From Anisakis pegreffii (lineage: Eukaryota > Nematoda > Chromadorea > Rhabditida > Anisakidae), in the NCBI GenBank assembly GCA_035041965.1, contig JAPYMA010000529.1, positions 62,001-126,000 on the forward strand: a DNA stretch of 64,000 nt, given 5' to 3'. Numbering within the stretch: position 1 is the first letter of the stretch; every line of letters begins with the position of its first letter. The position numbers and the translations under genes were made by a program. This document shows, in pieces, positions 49,926-60,766 of this stretch. The notes beneath the pieces were generated by a model. It did not search any database. It was not told the origin of the DNA and saw only the letters and a program-made list of their open reading frames with translations.

Positions 49926-51440
49926 TGTGCTGTATTCATAGTCACTCCTCAAATGTACCTATAGTTCTCTTCAATTTCCTATCCCTTCATCATTTATTTC
50001 CTCCCTTTCTTATGACACTCTCCGATCCTCCTCCCATTGAGCACCTTCGAATAACCACCTCGTTTTGACATCCTATCCTTTGATGCGACACAAGTGACAC
50101 GAACGAGTGAGTCAACCAACTTCGTTACGCGATTATACAACACCACTAACATCAAATGTTAATTAATATTCAGTTAGCGGTGAAAAAAAAACGGTCGCGA
50201 AAAAAGCAATTTTGTTCTATTAAAAATAAGATGCTGAGGAAAAGTAACGAAACCTCTCGCTAAAAGTAACGCTAGTCGGAAAAGACAAGCAGTAGATTCG
50301 TCTAAAACGTCAATCATTGTCAGAAAAATTAGTCCGATACTCGCTACCTTCAAGTTTTCCTTCAAAATTTGCAATTGCACCATTGATTCGCTCGTGGAAA
50401 ACCTCAAAACGCCATTAAACGTTTAATCACTCAGCAACAAAGAATCTTTCCAACCGTAAGCACCAGCCAGTGATAAATGTAAAGTTTAAAAATGAGAAAA
50501 TAACCAAAGGACGATAATAAAATATTGAGATGAAATAATAAACTACTGACAAAATCCCACATATTCTCATTCCCTTTCGAGAATATCAATACTCTGAGCA
50601 TTTCGTCTAAGAGTTTGAATCGTTTGGTTCTTATTACTAAATCCTTTCCTAGCGAGAACAAAAATAAAGAAAATTTCATTACACCATCACGTAACTTATC
50701 TAGAGTCGTATAAATTGGTGATCTCATACGGAATCCTGGTGATAAGCACTTATAGGAAGCATTTGAAGTGTGATTGAATATTCAACTTCGACTTGCTAAG
50801 AGAGCATGAGAGTATGATAAGTTCGAATTCAGCACTTGTTAGTGCGGAACGGAAACATTTAATTTAAATATTCTATTTTTAGGAAAAACAAGCATTCCTT
50901 TGCAGACGACAAATAACGAGTTAGCGGAAGTTTGACAAAAAGCGGCTCATTGAAATGAAAGAAATTACCGCAAGTTAGCACTATGTTGGGCGCTGAAGAA
51001 TTTTTTTGGCGGATGTTATCGCTAATAATTTCCGGTCTATGAAAAAGATAATGAGCTATCACGCTGCTGAAAAAAGCAGCTCCTCTATTAGCAGATCAAC
51101 GAATAACATGCTGTTACCCACCATTGCATTGAGCATAGCTGCTTTCATTCATCTATGATGTTTTGCAATTTATTTAGCCGATACTGGGGCCACAACAACA
51201 GTTTTACGATCATTTTATGATTTGTGCACGCATGTTTCATGCGCTTGCATATCATCAAGTAGTGATTGTCAAAAACATTTGCTCAGGCCTAGACGAGATA
51301 AAGATACTCAGAAAGTATGATGAAGAAGAGTGTTGCAATGAACGAACTATGTTCAAATCAAAATAACTGAAACAACTGCATGATATAACAACTGCGTTCC
51401 ATCATGATATAACAACTGTACAAGATATCATTTTGATGAC

Positions 51441-51560
51441 CCCTTCAATTATGCCTTGACAATCACTCCCTGGGGTAATTTGGGGTTGTCGCGGAATAAT
51501 TAAGTGGGTCAGCAAACTATTTTACACCCCAATCCCCCTCATGCGAACAACTGGACTAGA
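51441..51560 (+). mobile_element. Degenerate fragment related to the hAT-like family (copy F)
   Basis: Contains the family-like ACCCCTTCAATTATGCCTTG and GGGGTAATTTGGGG blocks and ends CCCTCATGCGAACAACTGG, close to the ATGCGAACCACTG terminus of copy C. Similarity is patchy and the borders are uncertain. It is either an old fragment or a related short element. Confidence 0.35.
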
Positions 51561-52868
51561 CCGTCGGAATTGGTCGAGTTCAGGCTCATATGTCGGCTCC
51601 AGCTGCTGCTCATGAAATAGTGAAAGCATACCCATGATCAGCATCTTTGGGCCTTTTAAAATAGTTTTCGGCTCACATTATGTCTCTGAAACCATTGAGA
51701 TCACTTTCACTATGGCATAATCAAGTAATTAGACTTCCATAGAGGTGTTGCCATCGCTTTATTTATGCAGTTAATTCACTTCAGTGAACTTTTTCTTTCC
51801 TTGAACGATATTAGGATTCTTGCTAGATTTGATACTCTCAATACCAGTTGCACAAATACATTTGTGGATTGTCATGAAATCACTCCGCGCTTCTAACAAT
51901 TCAACGAACTTTTTTACAGGTGATGAATGAAATAGCCCAGATGGACATACTCTTTTTTTAAACGACCAATTCGGAAGGAGTTGAAAAACATTATCGGCGT
52001 GGTGAAATGCTTCAACAAGCGATTTCAACTTTGACATGCTTAGACGATATGACCAAAAATCATGTATTATCCAAGCAACTTTGGAGGAATGTGGTTCACA
52101 ACAAAAACAAGTATCCAGCAGGTCATTCATTTGGCTGTGTGCTGATTGATCACCAAATGGTGCTGTTGAAACCGTACAGTTTCTTGAACGGTGAAACTCG
52201 ACTGAATTTCTCGGATTTTCTAGACACTACAATTTTCTAAGCACCTGTATCACAACAGCTTTGGGAATTCGTTTTCGTGTAATTCATTTGAACCCTGGTC
52301 ATCTTCTACGAAATCGTAACTGGTTTAGAATTTTCTCAAGTGTCACTGGTTTCGTTCACTATGAAAATTAAACTCTCGGATGGTTGGATGTATCGTTCAG
52401 CCCTGAAGAACGAGCTCAAGAATGACATCAGGCGTTCCTCTTGTGGATGTGCGTTCATTATTGGCAAAATATGTACGGTACAATTTTGGCGTTTACATTC
52501 CGCATATCTTCATTTCGACAATGTTGATAAATGTTAAATTCGTTGAAAATTGATTGGTTCTGTTTTTACTCACACTTTGACAATAAGAGGGCAGTTCGAC
52601 TATTATTTGCTTCGGCGGTGTTCACTAGGAGAGCAGTGTCTTCCACCGAGTTATCTTTAAGTCTCTGTCCGCTGTCCTTACATCACTTCCTTTCGTTTCC
52701 AAATGCCGAGCTTTGATTCTTGTTTTGCTTTTCAAAAATCGTTTTCCGTCACATAGTTTCTGTGAATTCATCATTCGTTTTTGTGCAGGTTTTGCGTAAC
52801 ACGAAAAGCGGTCATGATCGTTCGTTTCAAAAGATTCTGAGGATGAAACTTGATGAAAGTGATTCGTC

Positions 52869-52879
52869 ATTGTTTACAG
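52869..52879 (+). promoter_or_regulatory. Acceptor directly ahead of the COX5A start codon (likely trans-splice site)
   Basis: ATTGTTTACAG ends one base before the ATG at 52880. In nematodes an acceptor abutting the start codon usually marks spliced-leader addition. A 5' UTR intron is the alternative. Confidence 0.5.
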
Positions 52880-54067
52880 ATGGCATCCTTAGTGCGTGCA
52901 GCAAGAACCCTGTGCAGAAACAGTCATAGCGTTCGTCAGATTGCTACAAGTGCGGTTCTTGCCGGTGGTCATGACGATATCATGGAGAAATGGCCTCCAG
53001 AAAGTAGGTCTTATCTGATTTCTGTCAGCCACTCAAATGATGAGATCTTCTTTTCAGTTCAAACGCCACTTCGTTACCTTTTTGTTTGTGAATTATTATT
53101 TTTGCTATGAATGAGTTATTACGCGACACATCAAATTTTGGTGTTTATATTTTTGCTTTTAGTACGTCAGGTCGCATACTTAGCATATTTCAGTGCGTTA
53201 TTTTCAGAATTCGACAAACATTTCATCGATTATTTCAATCGACCTGAGATCGATGGTTGGGAAGTGCGTAAAGGTTAGATCATATGATGTTTCTCTCTCA
53301 CAATGTTTCTTTCCCACTTTTTTTATACAGCTCGTAATCTCACTCTGTTGTAAGATGCTCTTATCGTGCGTACATCAGTGGATTGTTTTTTGCGAAAAAA
53401 ATTCCAAATTGAAACCGTTTCAAATTTGCAGCGCTATCAGAATTACACGATTATGATGTAATCCCAGACCCTAAAGTGGTTGAAGCAGCACTGCGCGCAT
53501 GCCGACGAGTTAATGATTATGCGTTGTGTGTCCGTTTTCTTGAAGCAATTAAAATCAAGTGCGGATCGAAAAAGAACCGTAAAGTGGTTTATGGTTACAT
53601 CATTGACCAGGTCATCATCTGTCTTTCATTCAAAACTTTGTTTTCATACAGTATACAGTCATCGTAAGTGAATACTGATGTTCACCCAATAAGTTGATGA
53701 TGTGGTGAAGCAATTCCTCTGCAAAATGTTGCATTTTTTGCGATAATAATGTTCTCTATCATTGTTCAGATAAAACCTTTATTGGATGAGTTGGGAATCT
53801 CAACTCCAGAGGATCTTGGCTACGACGAGCCTGAATTGTTTATTCCACAACCTGACTATTGGTGGGAGAGGAAATGGTTTGTCAGATGCTTTATGTGATA
53901 TTTATTTTTTTTTTTTGATTGTTTATTCTCAGAACATGTTCTTCGTAAAGTTCCTTCTCGAGTTCATGTTATTTGCTGGTCCATTCCGTTAACAGATGCT
54001 CAGTCAGTTTATAAAGTTTAGGTACAAGGAGTATGGCTACGATAAGAAACCTGGATACGAATTTTGA
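52880..54067 (+). CDS. COX5A: Cytochrome c oxidase subunit Va, mitochondrial
   Basis: Exons: 52880-53003, 53208-53273, 53432-53610, 53770-53876, 54022-54067 (522 nt, 173 aa). The N-terminus MASLVRAARTLCRNSHSVRQ, then IATSAVL, is rich in Arg/Ser and free of acids, as for a matrix-targeting peptide. The mature domain follows COX5A closely: FDKHFIDYFNRPEIDGWEVR, LHDYDVIPDPKVVEAALRAC, RRVNDYALCVRFLEAIK, GYIIDQIKPLLDELGISTPE, DLGYDEPE. The nematode-length C-terminus is FIPQPDYWWERKWYKEYGYD, then KKPGYEF. Subunit Va is a nuclear-encoded matrix-side subunit of complex IV that contacts COX1/COX4 and is part of early assembly. The start is fixed by the acceptor TTTACAG immediately before ATG. All five exons are intact. 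Nothing suggests a pseudogene. Confidence 0.96.
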
Positions 54068-54933
54068 TCAGATTGAAGAAAGTGGATCGATGATTAGGGG
54101 CGATTGCGTCAAATGCTGCTGAATTTTGCTTCAAGACTGCTTGATTCGAATATCGCTTTGTCCGATTAATTTCACAAAGTTTATATGCGTTTTATTCTGA
54201 TTTGTATTAGTGACCATTTTTAGCTCATTTCCAGAACTGCTGAGTGCTTAGATTTCTTTCGTTTGGAATGCACCTGTACTCATATATGTGTGCTAATTGG
54301 AGTGTTTCTGCATTAACTCTACCCGATGATAACTTTTAATTTGCAAAAGTGTGAATTATGTGATCTACAGTTACCTCATTCTCGCGCCTGTTATGTGGAT
54401 TATTTATAGCGTATTATATTGATGGATGAATTCCGTTGCCTTTATTGTATTCAAAATAATGTTTTAATAGTCTGCCTCTTAATGAATAGATCATCGTTCC
54501 GGTATAGAACAATCGTAATGGATTTGAATCTTCACTTTCTGTTGTCAGATATGTTTTTTATATGAGGATGTATTGATAAACAGAAATGTATTGACGTCAA
54601 ATGGAGTGCTCAGTCAACAGTTTCAAAGAAATTGCTCACTTTTTTGCATAGTTTTTTGAAGTTGTGTTCTTGGAAATAAATCGATAGTGCGGAACTTTTC
54701 AACGACAATGTCTCCTCTCAATTTTTCGTCAATTCGGTAAATAAGTCGTCTCTTACAATGTGCAGCAGGGTAATGCTGAGACATCACATGACTGAGATGT
54801 GTGCTGTAGAATGGTAGCACAAAAATGAATTCTTTTGTTCACATTACCAACAAATCCATTAATTCCGTAACAGTTCAACTCAACAAAAGGAACTTTAAAG
54901 ATAATGATAAACGTTTGCATCAACGGTTCGCAC

Positions 54934-57900
54934 TCAGAATCGAATCGGCACGGCATTGTTGAATTCAGGCTGAAATATTTTGTCATGATCTTCAACATTA
55001 GCATTAACACCATAATCACAGTCAACACTGATCATCACTACCGACATGAGTAGTAGCTAGTGATTGCGTTCAAAAGATAGCAATTGTCACTCAGCATCCC
55101 CAATAGATTAGGATATAAACTAATAATTCCGTTCTGGTGTTGTGCGTTTGTCAACAATTTATACATTGATTTCTCTTTCAGCTGTCAATCGTCAGTCAGT
55201 AAACACTATTAGATATTGTTCGGATTGTCTGAGCCTTTGATAACTTCCAGTAGGCAAAACAAGTTCAAAAACGAATGCAGTAGTTGCGAATAAGTGTTTC
55301 GGTGCTCACATTAATATTGCGCATAGGATCGTTGATGAAGTCGAGACCATTTGCATTCATATTCTGCATGTAGAACGCCTAAATCACCGTTGCGTAATCA
55401 GTTAAATTTTATGCAAAATTAATACATTACAAGATTTTATGTAAAGAAATGGGTATCGATATTATCATTTCAAGCATTATCGCGTTTTGAATTATTTGAA
55501 TGAGCATTCGTGAGAACCTCTGATAAGGCAAGTGAAAAGACGTTTGATGCTATTCGAAGTGGTGCTGAATACAATATGTACTGTAAAACTTGAAATCTGA
55601 TGCAAACTTATGCTTATTCATCTATTTATGAGTATTCATATATTGGATTATTCAATAGTGCATGCTCAAGTCAAGTGCGGATATATTCATTTGAAGCTTA
55701 CAGGTAGCGGGCCGTTGAAATGCATGTTGATTGGTACGTTTGGTTGAAATGGCATTTGCATTTGCTGATTGTAGAACGGCTGCGCTTGATTATGAAACTG
55801 AATCTGAAGCAAAATTCTGTGGTTTGTGTTGCATTCTAAAACGGAATTCATTGAACCGTAATGCAAAACACCTTAAAGTGTGATAGCATCCGATAAACCC
55901 ACCGAAAAAGTTCATAAATGTTAATACCTGTTCATTATTCGTATATCCTTGATTGCCTAGAAATGCTGAACGTTGGCTTGCAATGAACGGCTGTTGCGGT
56001 GTAGACTGGGCGTTCACAGTGAAATTCGATGGGACTTGCAATTGGTTGCAGTTATTATTTGCGCGATTCAAGTCAATAATACCGTTATTTGGTTGTTGTG
56101 ATTGGAGTGTAGCAAAACCCGTAAAGGATGGTGGTGCATTGTTGTTGAATGGATAGTTCGTTGCGGTTTGATTTGGAAAATTTGGGTTGTTGAGTTGAAA
56201 GTTTGATGCGAACATGTTTTGAGGAATATTTGCGTTATCGACGAAGGCACCTTGATTTTGGAGTTGTGATTGGAATTGCATGAAATTGTTTTGTAATTGC
56301 ATCATTCTCTCGTATTTTTGTCGCTCTTCTAGTTGTTGCTGTTGCTGTTGTTGCTGCTGTTGTACAGCATTGTTTTGCATTTGTTGCTGATAGAGCTGAT
56401 TTTGATTCAGTTGCAAATTCTTCAGTTGTTCGTTTATCAACTCCTGATTTTGTGATAACTGCTGAGAATCCTTAAGTTTGCTCTGTGAATCAATACCGAC
56501 TTGTTTAGATGAACATCTTTCATAGATCAACGGATGAACATCTTTTTGCAATCGGACTGTTCAATGGTTTTAATGAAAATACTCTTCATTTAAGAATTAG
56601 TTCTCGATAACTGACAACGAGAGCAACCTATAAATCACGATAGATATACTTTAATCTTGTTATGTCTTCACTGAATAGACCTAGTCGATAATTATAGGGA
56701 AAGTTCATCAATGCGAGTAACGGAAACGAAACTCTGAAATAGTGCAAATTTCTACGAAACCTGAGGGTTGCTGTGAAAGAAATAATGGACACTGTTGTTG
56801 TCGCTGTCATAGTTTGAATCTGCGGCAAATTGCTGGGTTTCATAAATCCACTGAAATGAATTACGGCTTCTTGTTCGATGTTGAGTTTGGTACGCGATTT
56901 GAAATTGGATCGTGTGCACACTATTATAGGAACGAGGGAATTCTCGAACAGTCAAATGATTTGCAAATTCGAATCCAATTTTCGAATCACAAAAAAACCT
57001 TGAAATTCTCGTGAGTGGTGTAAATGATTTACCTTCGACTTATGCCTATACGGATTGGATGATGAAAGTAGCTTGACTGGTTTGTTATCCTCTCGCTGAA
57101 AACATCTCGCGTGATGCGAAAATTGGAACATCACTAAAGACATTCAACTGATCTCGGAGAAACTATCAGCTTTATTATATCGTAGAATTGGTGAGCAGAG
57201 TGCGAAAACGCTTGCAATTGATGAAATAATTTTTGCATTTCTGAAATTCCAATTCGCTTCTGATCTGCGAGTTTCTTTCGAGTTTTCGCGTTTCAACTTC
57301 TTGACCTAAGCCTAGTTGTCTGAACCGATCTTTCAAATTTCAAATGCGATTCATTCACTAACTCATCAATTAACAGATTTTCCCAAATTAAGCGGTGAAA
57401 GCTCGATTGAACTATACCTTATTTTTGTATGGATTTGACGACTCGTCAATCAATTGGATGCCCTGAAACAGTGTATAAAACAGCAAAAGAGTAGAACATT
57501 TCAAAGATTCAGATGTAATGCATTCATAGTCAATGAAAAATATCTGAATAAATTGTGTTAATTGCTTATCGCGAGGTGTTCTACACTCGTGAATATTTTG
57601 TTCACAATGACACAAGTGGATTTTCACCGAGATGCAACAAATTTAAGTGAACAACCTTATCGAACGACTGTGCCGTCCTGGTACTAAACGGTAATCGATC
57701 GAGTGGTTCAACGACCGGTTTAGGGTAAACCTAAAATCGATGAGGGGGATTCGACTCTTCGGAATGCATCTGTTCGAAGAAAGGACTATTGTGGTATTCG
57801 CATGATTAGTGACATGAAAGCAAATTCGATTCAAGTCTTTAAAGTGTATTTGATAGTTGGAAAATTCCTATTGCACATGCTTAGCGTTCGTTCAAGGCGG

Positions 57901-58458
57901 GTAGTGAGGTGGAGAGGGTTTGGGAATAGGCTGAGAGCTGGGCTTAGATTCAGGCTCAGGTTCAGGCTTAATTTTGTGTCCAGTGCTAGGGTTCGGTTCG
58001 GACTCAATTTTACTCTTGTTAGACAGATGCAAATTACAATGCGTTAGAAGTTGTTTCCCAACCGTTTATTTGTTAGTTTGCTGCGAAGTGATCAACAAAA
58101 AGTTTATCTGTGAAACGAAAAACAGCCACTACCTTCTCGCCTTTCTGAAGAGGTGAGTGCGACAGGTCGTTGACGATCTCCTGAAATACGATCCGTTCAG
58201 CAAATCCACATCAGGTGGGAATATTTTTTGAATGATCACTGGTGGAGGCTATAAATAATTTCATTTCTGGCACATTACTGAAGGTTTTCGACTTTGAAAA
58301 TCATGCAAAACGAGAAATTATGTGGCTGAAATTCGAGAAGAAAAATTAAAACGTTAAGCGATTACCCTTTCAAAAGCTCTCAATGCGGATTGATCACTTT
58401 TCGTTTCATCGCCATCCTGAGTGGTCTGTTCGCTGAGCTGTGGTTCACTTGATGCCAT
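54934..58458 (-). CDS. Gln/Asn-rich intrinsically disordered protein with SSNPY repeats, unrecognised
   Basis: Exons: 58366-58458, 58133-58180, 57418-57462, 57033-57095, 56761-56850, 55928-56482, 55702-55803, 55310-55378, 54934-54969. All introns are phase 0, 366 aa. N-terminus MASSEPQLSEQTTQDGDETK and a helical AFEREIVNDL segment. Two small exons each end in a related motif: ESSNPYKNK and SSSNPYRHKSK. A third gives HSNPQ. The large exon 6 is a Gln-rich coiled-coil-like stretch with a run of ten Gln, then a long Asn/Gln/Pro/Phe-rich low-complexity region (residues about 115-300). The end is AFYMQNMNANGLDFINDPMR, then NINPEFNNAVPIRF. No catalytic domain. The composition suggests a scaffold, RNA-granule or endocytic adaptor protein; NPY-type motifs can bind EH or PTB domains, but that is inference. 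Family unknown to me. Consistent phases make the model credible. Confidence 0.75.
57895..57980 (+). repeat. Degenerate telomere-like (TTAGGC-related) patch
   Basis: GGGTTTGGGAATAGGCTGAG...GGGCTTAGATTCAGGCTCAG...TTCAGGCTTAATTTTG: a run of TTAGGC/TTCAGGC variants in the intron between exons 2 and 3 of the Q/N-rich gene. Resembles the nematode telomere unit, but no two adjacent units are perfect. Confidence 0.35.
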
Positions 58459-60513
58459 CGCGATAATTCACAATAAAAACAACAATCTCACCGTCAAAAT
58501 GCCGTACGATGTACGTCTTTAACAAGACAATGAGCTTGAATCACTCTTCCAAACATTTCCTGAACGTCGTTTTGTTAGTCTCCATTACTTGTGTAAATTT
58601 GCAAATTTTAGTCAACGAATTTTTGATTATCATAAAAATCATTTTGCACGTCATATGCTTATTCGAATTACTTGGCGTCAGCCTTACTTTAGTTGTCAGT
58701 CAATTGCATTGCATTAGTTTCGGATGAATCGAAATGAAAGTGCGATATTTGCTATCGCTGAAAGATGTTTTTTATTCAAAGATGTTTTATTTTTATTCAA
58801 GCATAATAACTTCAAAAAATCATTAATTGGCAAACATCGGAAATTCAACCACTTGAATACTGAAAGGGAAATCAGAACTTTGCTTTGCGTTATGAAGACA
58901 CTCTCATAAGATTCCCTAACAATTCGTTCACCATAGAAATTCAACTAAATTTGACTGAGAACAATAGATCAGCCACGAAATATTCCACTTCGTATGAGCA
59001 TTTGTTCAATGCAAAGTTTGTCAAACAGCTTAAATTCAACCCATAAAATGAACACAAACCATACCGAATCAAAAAAATCATAATATTCAAATTTATCCGT
59101 CTCAAAATTCATATTCCTATGACATCACAGCTACTATCTCGATCGCTGCTTCCTGTCATGTGAGGCAAAACGAAGTGGAGACTGGAAAAGAAAAAATCAG
59201 CTAATTGTAAGTTTAATTGGAATGTAGAATGAGGAAGTTTAATGTGTGTAATACCGTGACATACTCATTGAATTTCAGTGTGCAAGAGATTTTCTCAACA
59301 ACAGGAATTTCTCGTAAGCTGCAGGAGATAGTTACATCCCCTCTCCTTCCATAAAGGGATTTCCCGGAATAAGTTCTGCTTCAAAAACGTACATGATTAA
59401 AAATAAGTTTAATAAATGATTGTTGCAAACAATGCCGTTCTCAACACCATAACCGTCATTGAAAATAAGTCTCAAGCAGAAATAATTCAATCTGACTTCA
59501 TGATGAGCAGTCAAGAAACTGATTTTTGTTTGGAATTTATGAATTCAATTTGAACTTTGAAGTCGACACTCGGATGGTGATATTAAAGCACAAAATGTGT
59601 CAACTCCTTATTGCTAGTGATTTTCACTGAACTGCATCCCCACAAGGCTTTTTGATATGAGCCAGTCGCATTTTGAGATATCTTCTTTTCTCGTTTATCT
59701 CGTTTAAAATTTATTTGATCATCTCGCGATCGACTACTGTTTATTTCTCGTCTCGTTTAATCGACGAAAAATGCAGCATGCTCCATCTGGCCTTGTTCTA
59801 TTCTCATCTCGAGTCGAATTAAATACTCACGTAACCACATCTCCAATACCCGCTGAGAACATGCGACGCGAAGTGATTCAACAAAAAAGTTCCGTTTCAA
59901 CGAAATTTCAATTCGCACTGATGTGTAATACAAATTATTATTGCGATTGATAGCCGAACAATAGTATACATGAATAACTTCACACTGAATTTAATATTGA
60001 AATAAAATATCACGACAATTTGCTGAATGAAAGATTTTGTAATTATTCAATCATGTGATCATTTAAACTTCTTCCGAAATTCCCTTCTGATAGAGCCTTT
60101 TGAAAAGTCATCAAGTTGTTTCATTCGAGATACTTCATCTAATTGTCTTCTATAAAACATCAATCTGTATATTTGCATACATAGGGATGAATACATATGA
60201 ATGAATATAACGAAGAATTTAATCTGCTCATCCCTGACGGATACTGTTGAATCTTTTCCAGAATTTTCAAAAACCGACATCATATAGTAACAAGCACATT
60301 GCGTACTTTTATTTACCATGAACTGGAACTGATTCAAGAAATGAAAGTTCTGATGTAGCCTCAGACTGGCTTCGTGGATCAGAGTGTTAACGTTCATGTA
60401 AGGGACACCAATCGGTAAGTCCACAGAAACAGTGAAAAACGGATGAGCGTTACACTCGGATAATGTGTTGATGACGATCAAGATACGATTATCAAGAATT
60501 CACTCATACTCAC

Positions 60514-60584
60514 TCAAGAGAGCGTCGTTTCGATGGTTTTCTACGCTGCCTTCCTTTACGCTTCTTTGCTCGTTTCCGAGACAT
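60514..60584 (-). CDS. Possible first exon of an unrecognised small basic protein
   Basis: ATG at 60584 opens MSRKRAKKRKGRQRRKPSKR, then RSL, ending at a consensus GTGAGT donor. It is just downstream of the kinase gene. Nearby minus-strand frames look coding (FFTVSVDLPIGVPYMNVNTL around 60380-60450; YRRQLDEVSRMKQLDDFSKG around 60059-60170). I could not join them to this exon with matching phases. Recorded as tentative. Confidence 0.25.
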
Positions 60585-60766
60585 TATTTTTTTCTTTAAA
60601 ATAATTAATGAATGCAAAACTTTCGAAGCATGCAAGCTTTTATGATGACACACAATTCATCGATCAGTATTCACTCTTTTCTTATTAACGAAAAAGAAGT
60701 TTCAAACTTTTCAGCGTATTACCAGAGAATGCCCCTTCCTTTCGCCGTTCACTCGTCAGAGCGTCA

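Larger units (their letters stand above)
38200..51900. other. Long gene-poor region
   Basis: Apart from the isolated exon at 41996-42190, two hAT-family fragments, microsatellites and a few coding-looking but unassigned frames (40774-40957 and 41183-41530 on plus, 46622-46770 on plus, 48515-51062 on minus), I see no gene here that I can support by family motifs. Confidence 0.5.

Noticed and set aside
51950..52240. Plus-strand frame (LSKQLWRNVVHNKNKYPAGH...) as an upstream exon of COX5A
   Set aside because: COX5A starts cleanly at 52880 with a targeting peptide; no splice link or homology supports adding it.
60310..60448. FFTVSVDLPIGVPYMNVNTL frame as exon 2 of the basic-protein gene
   Set aside because: No acceptor gives a phase matching the donor of the exon at 60514-60584.
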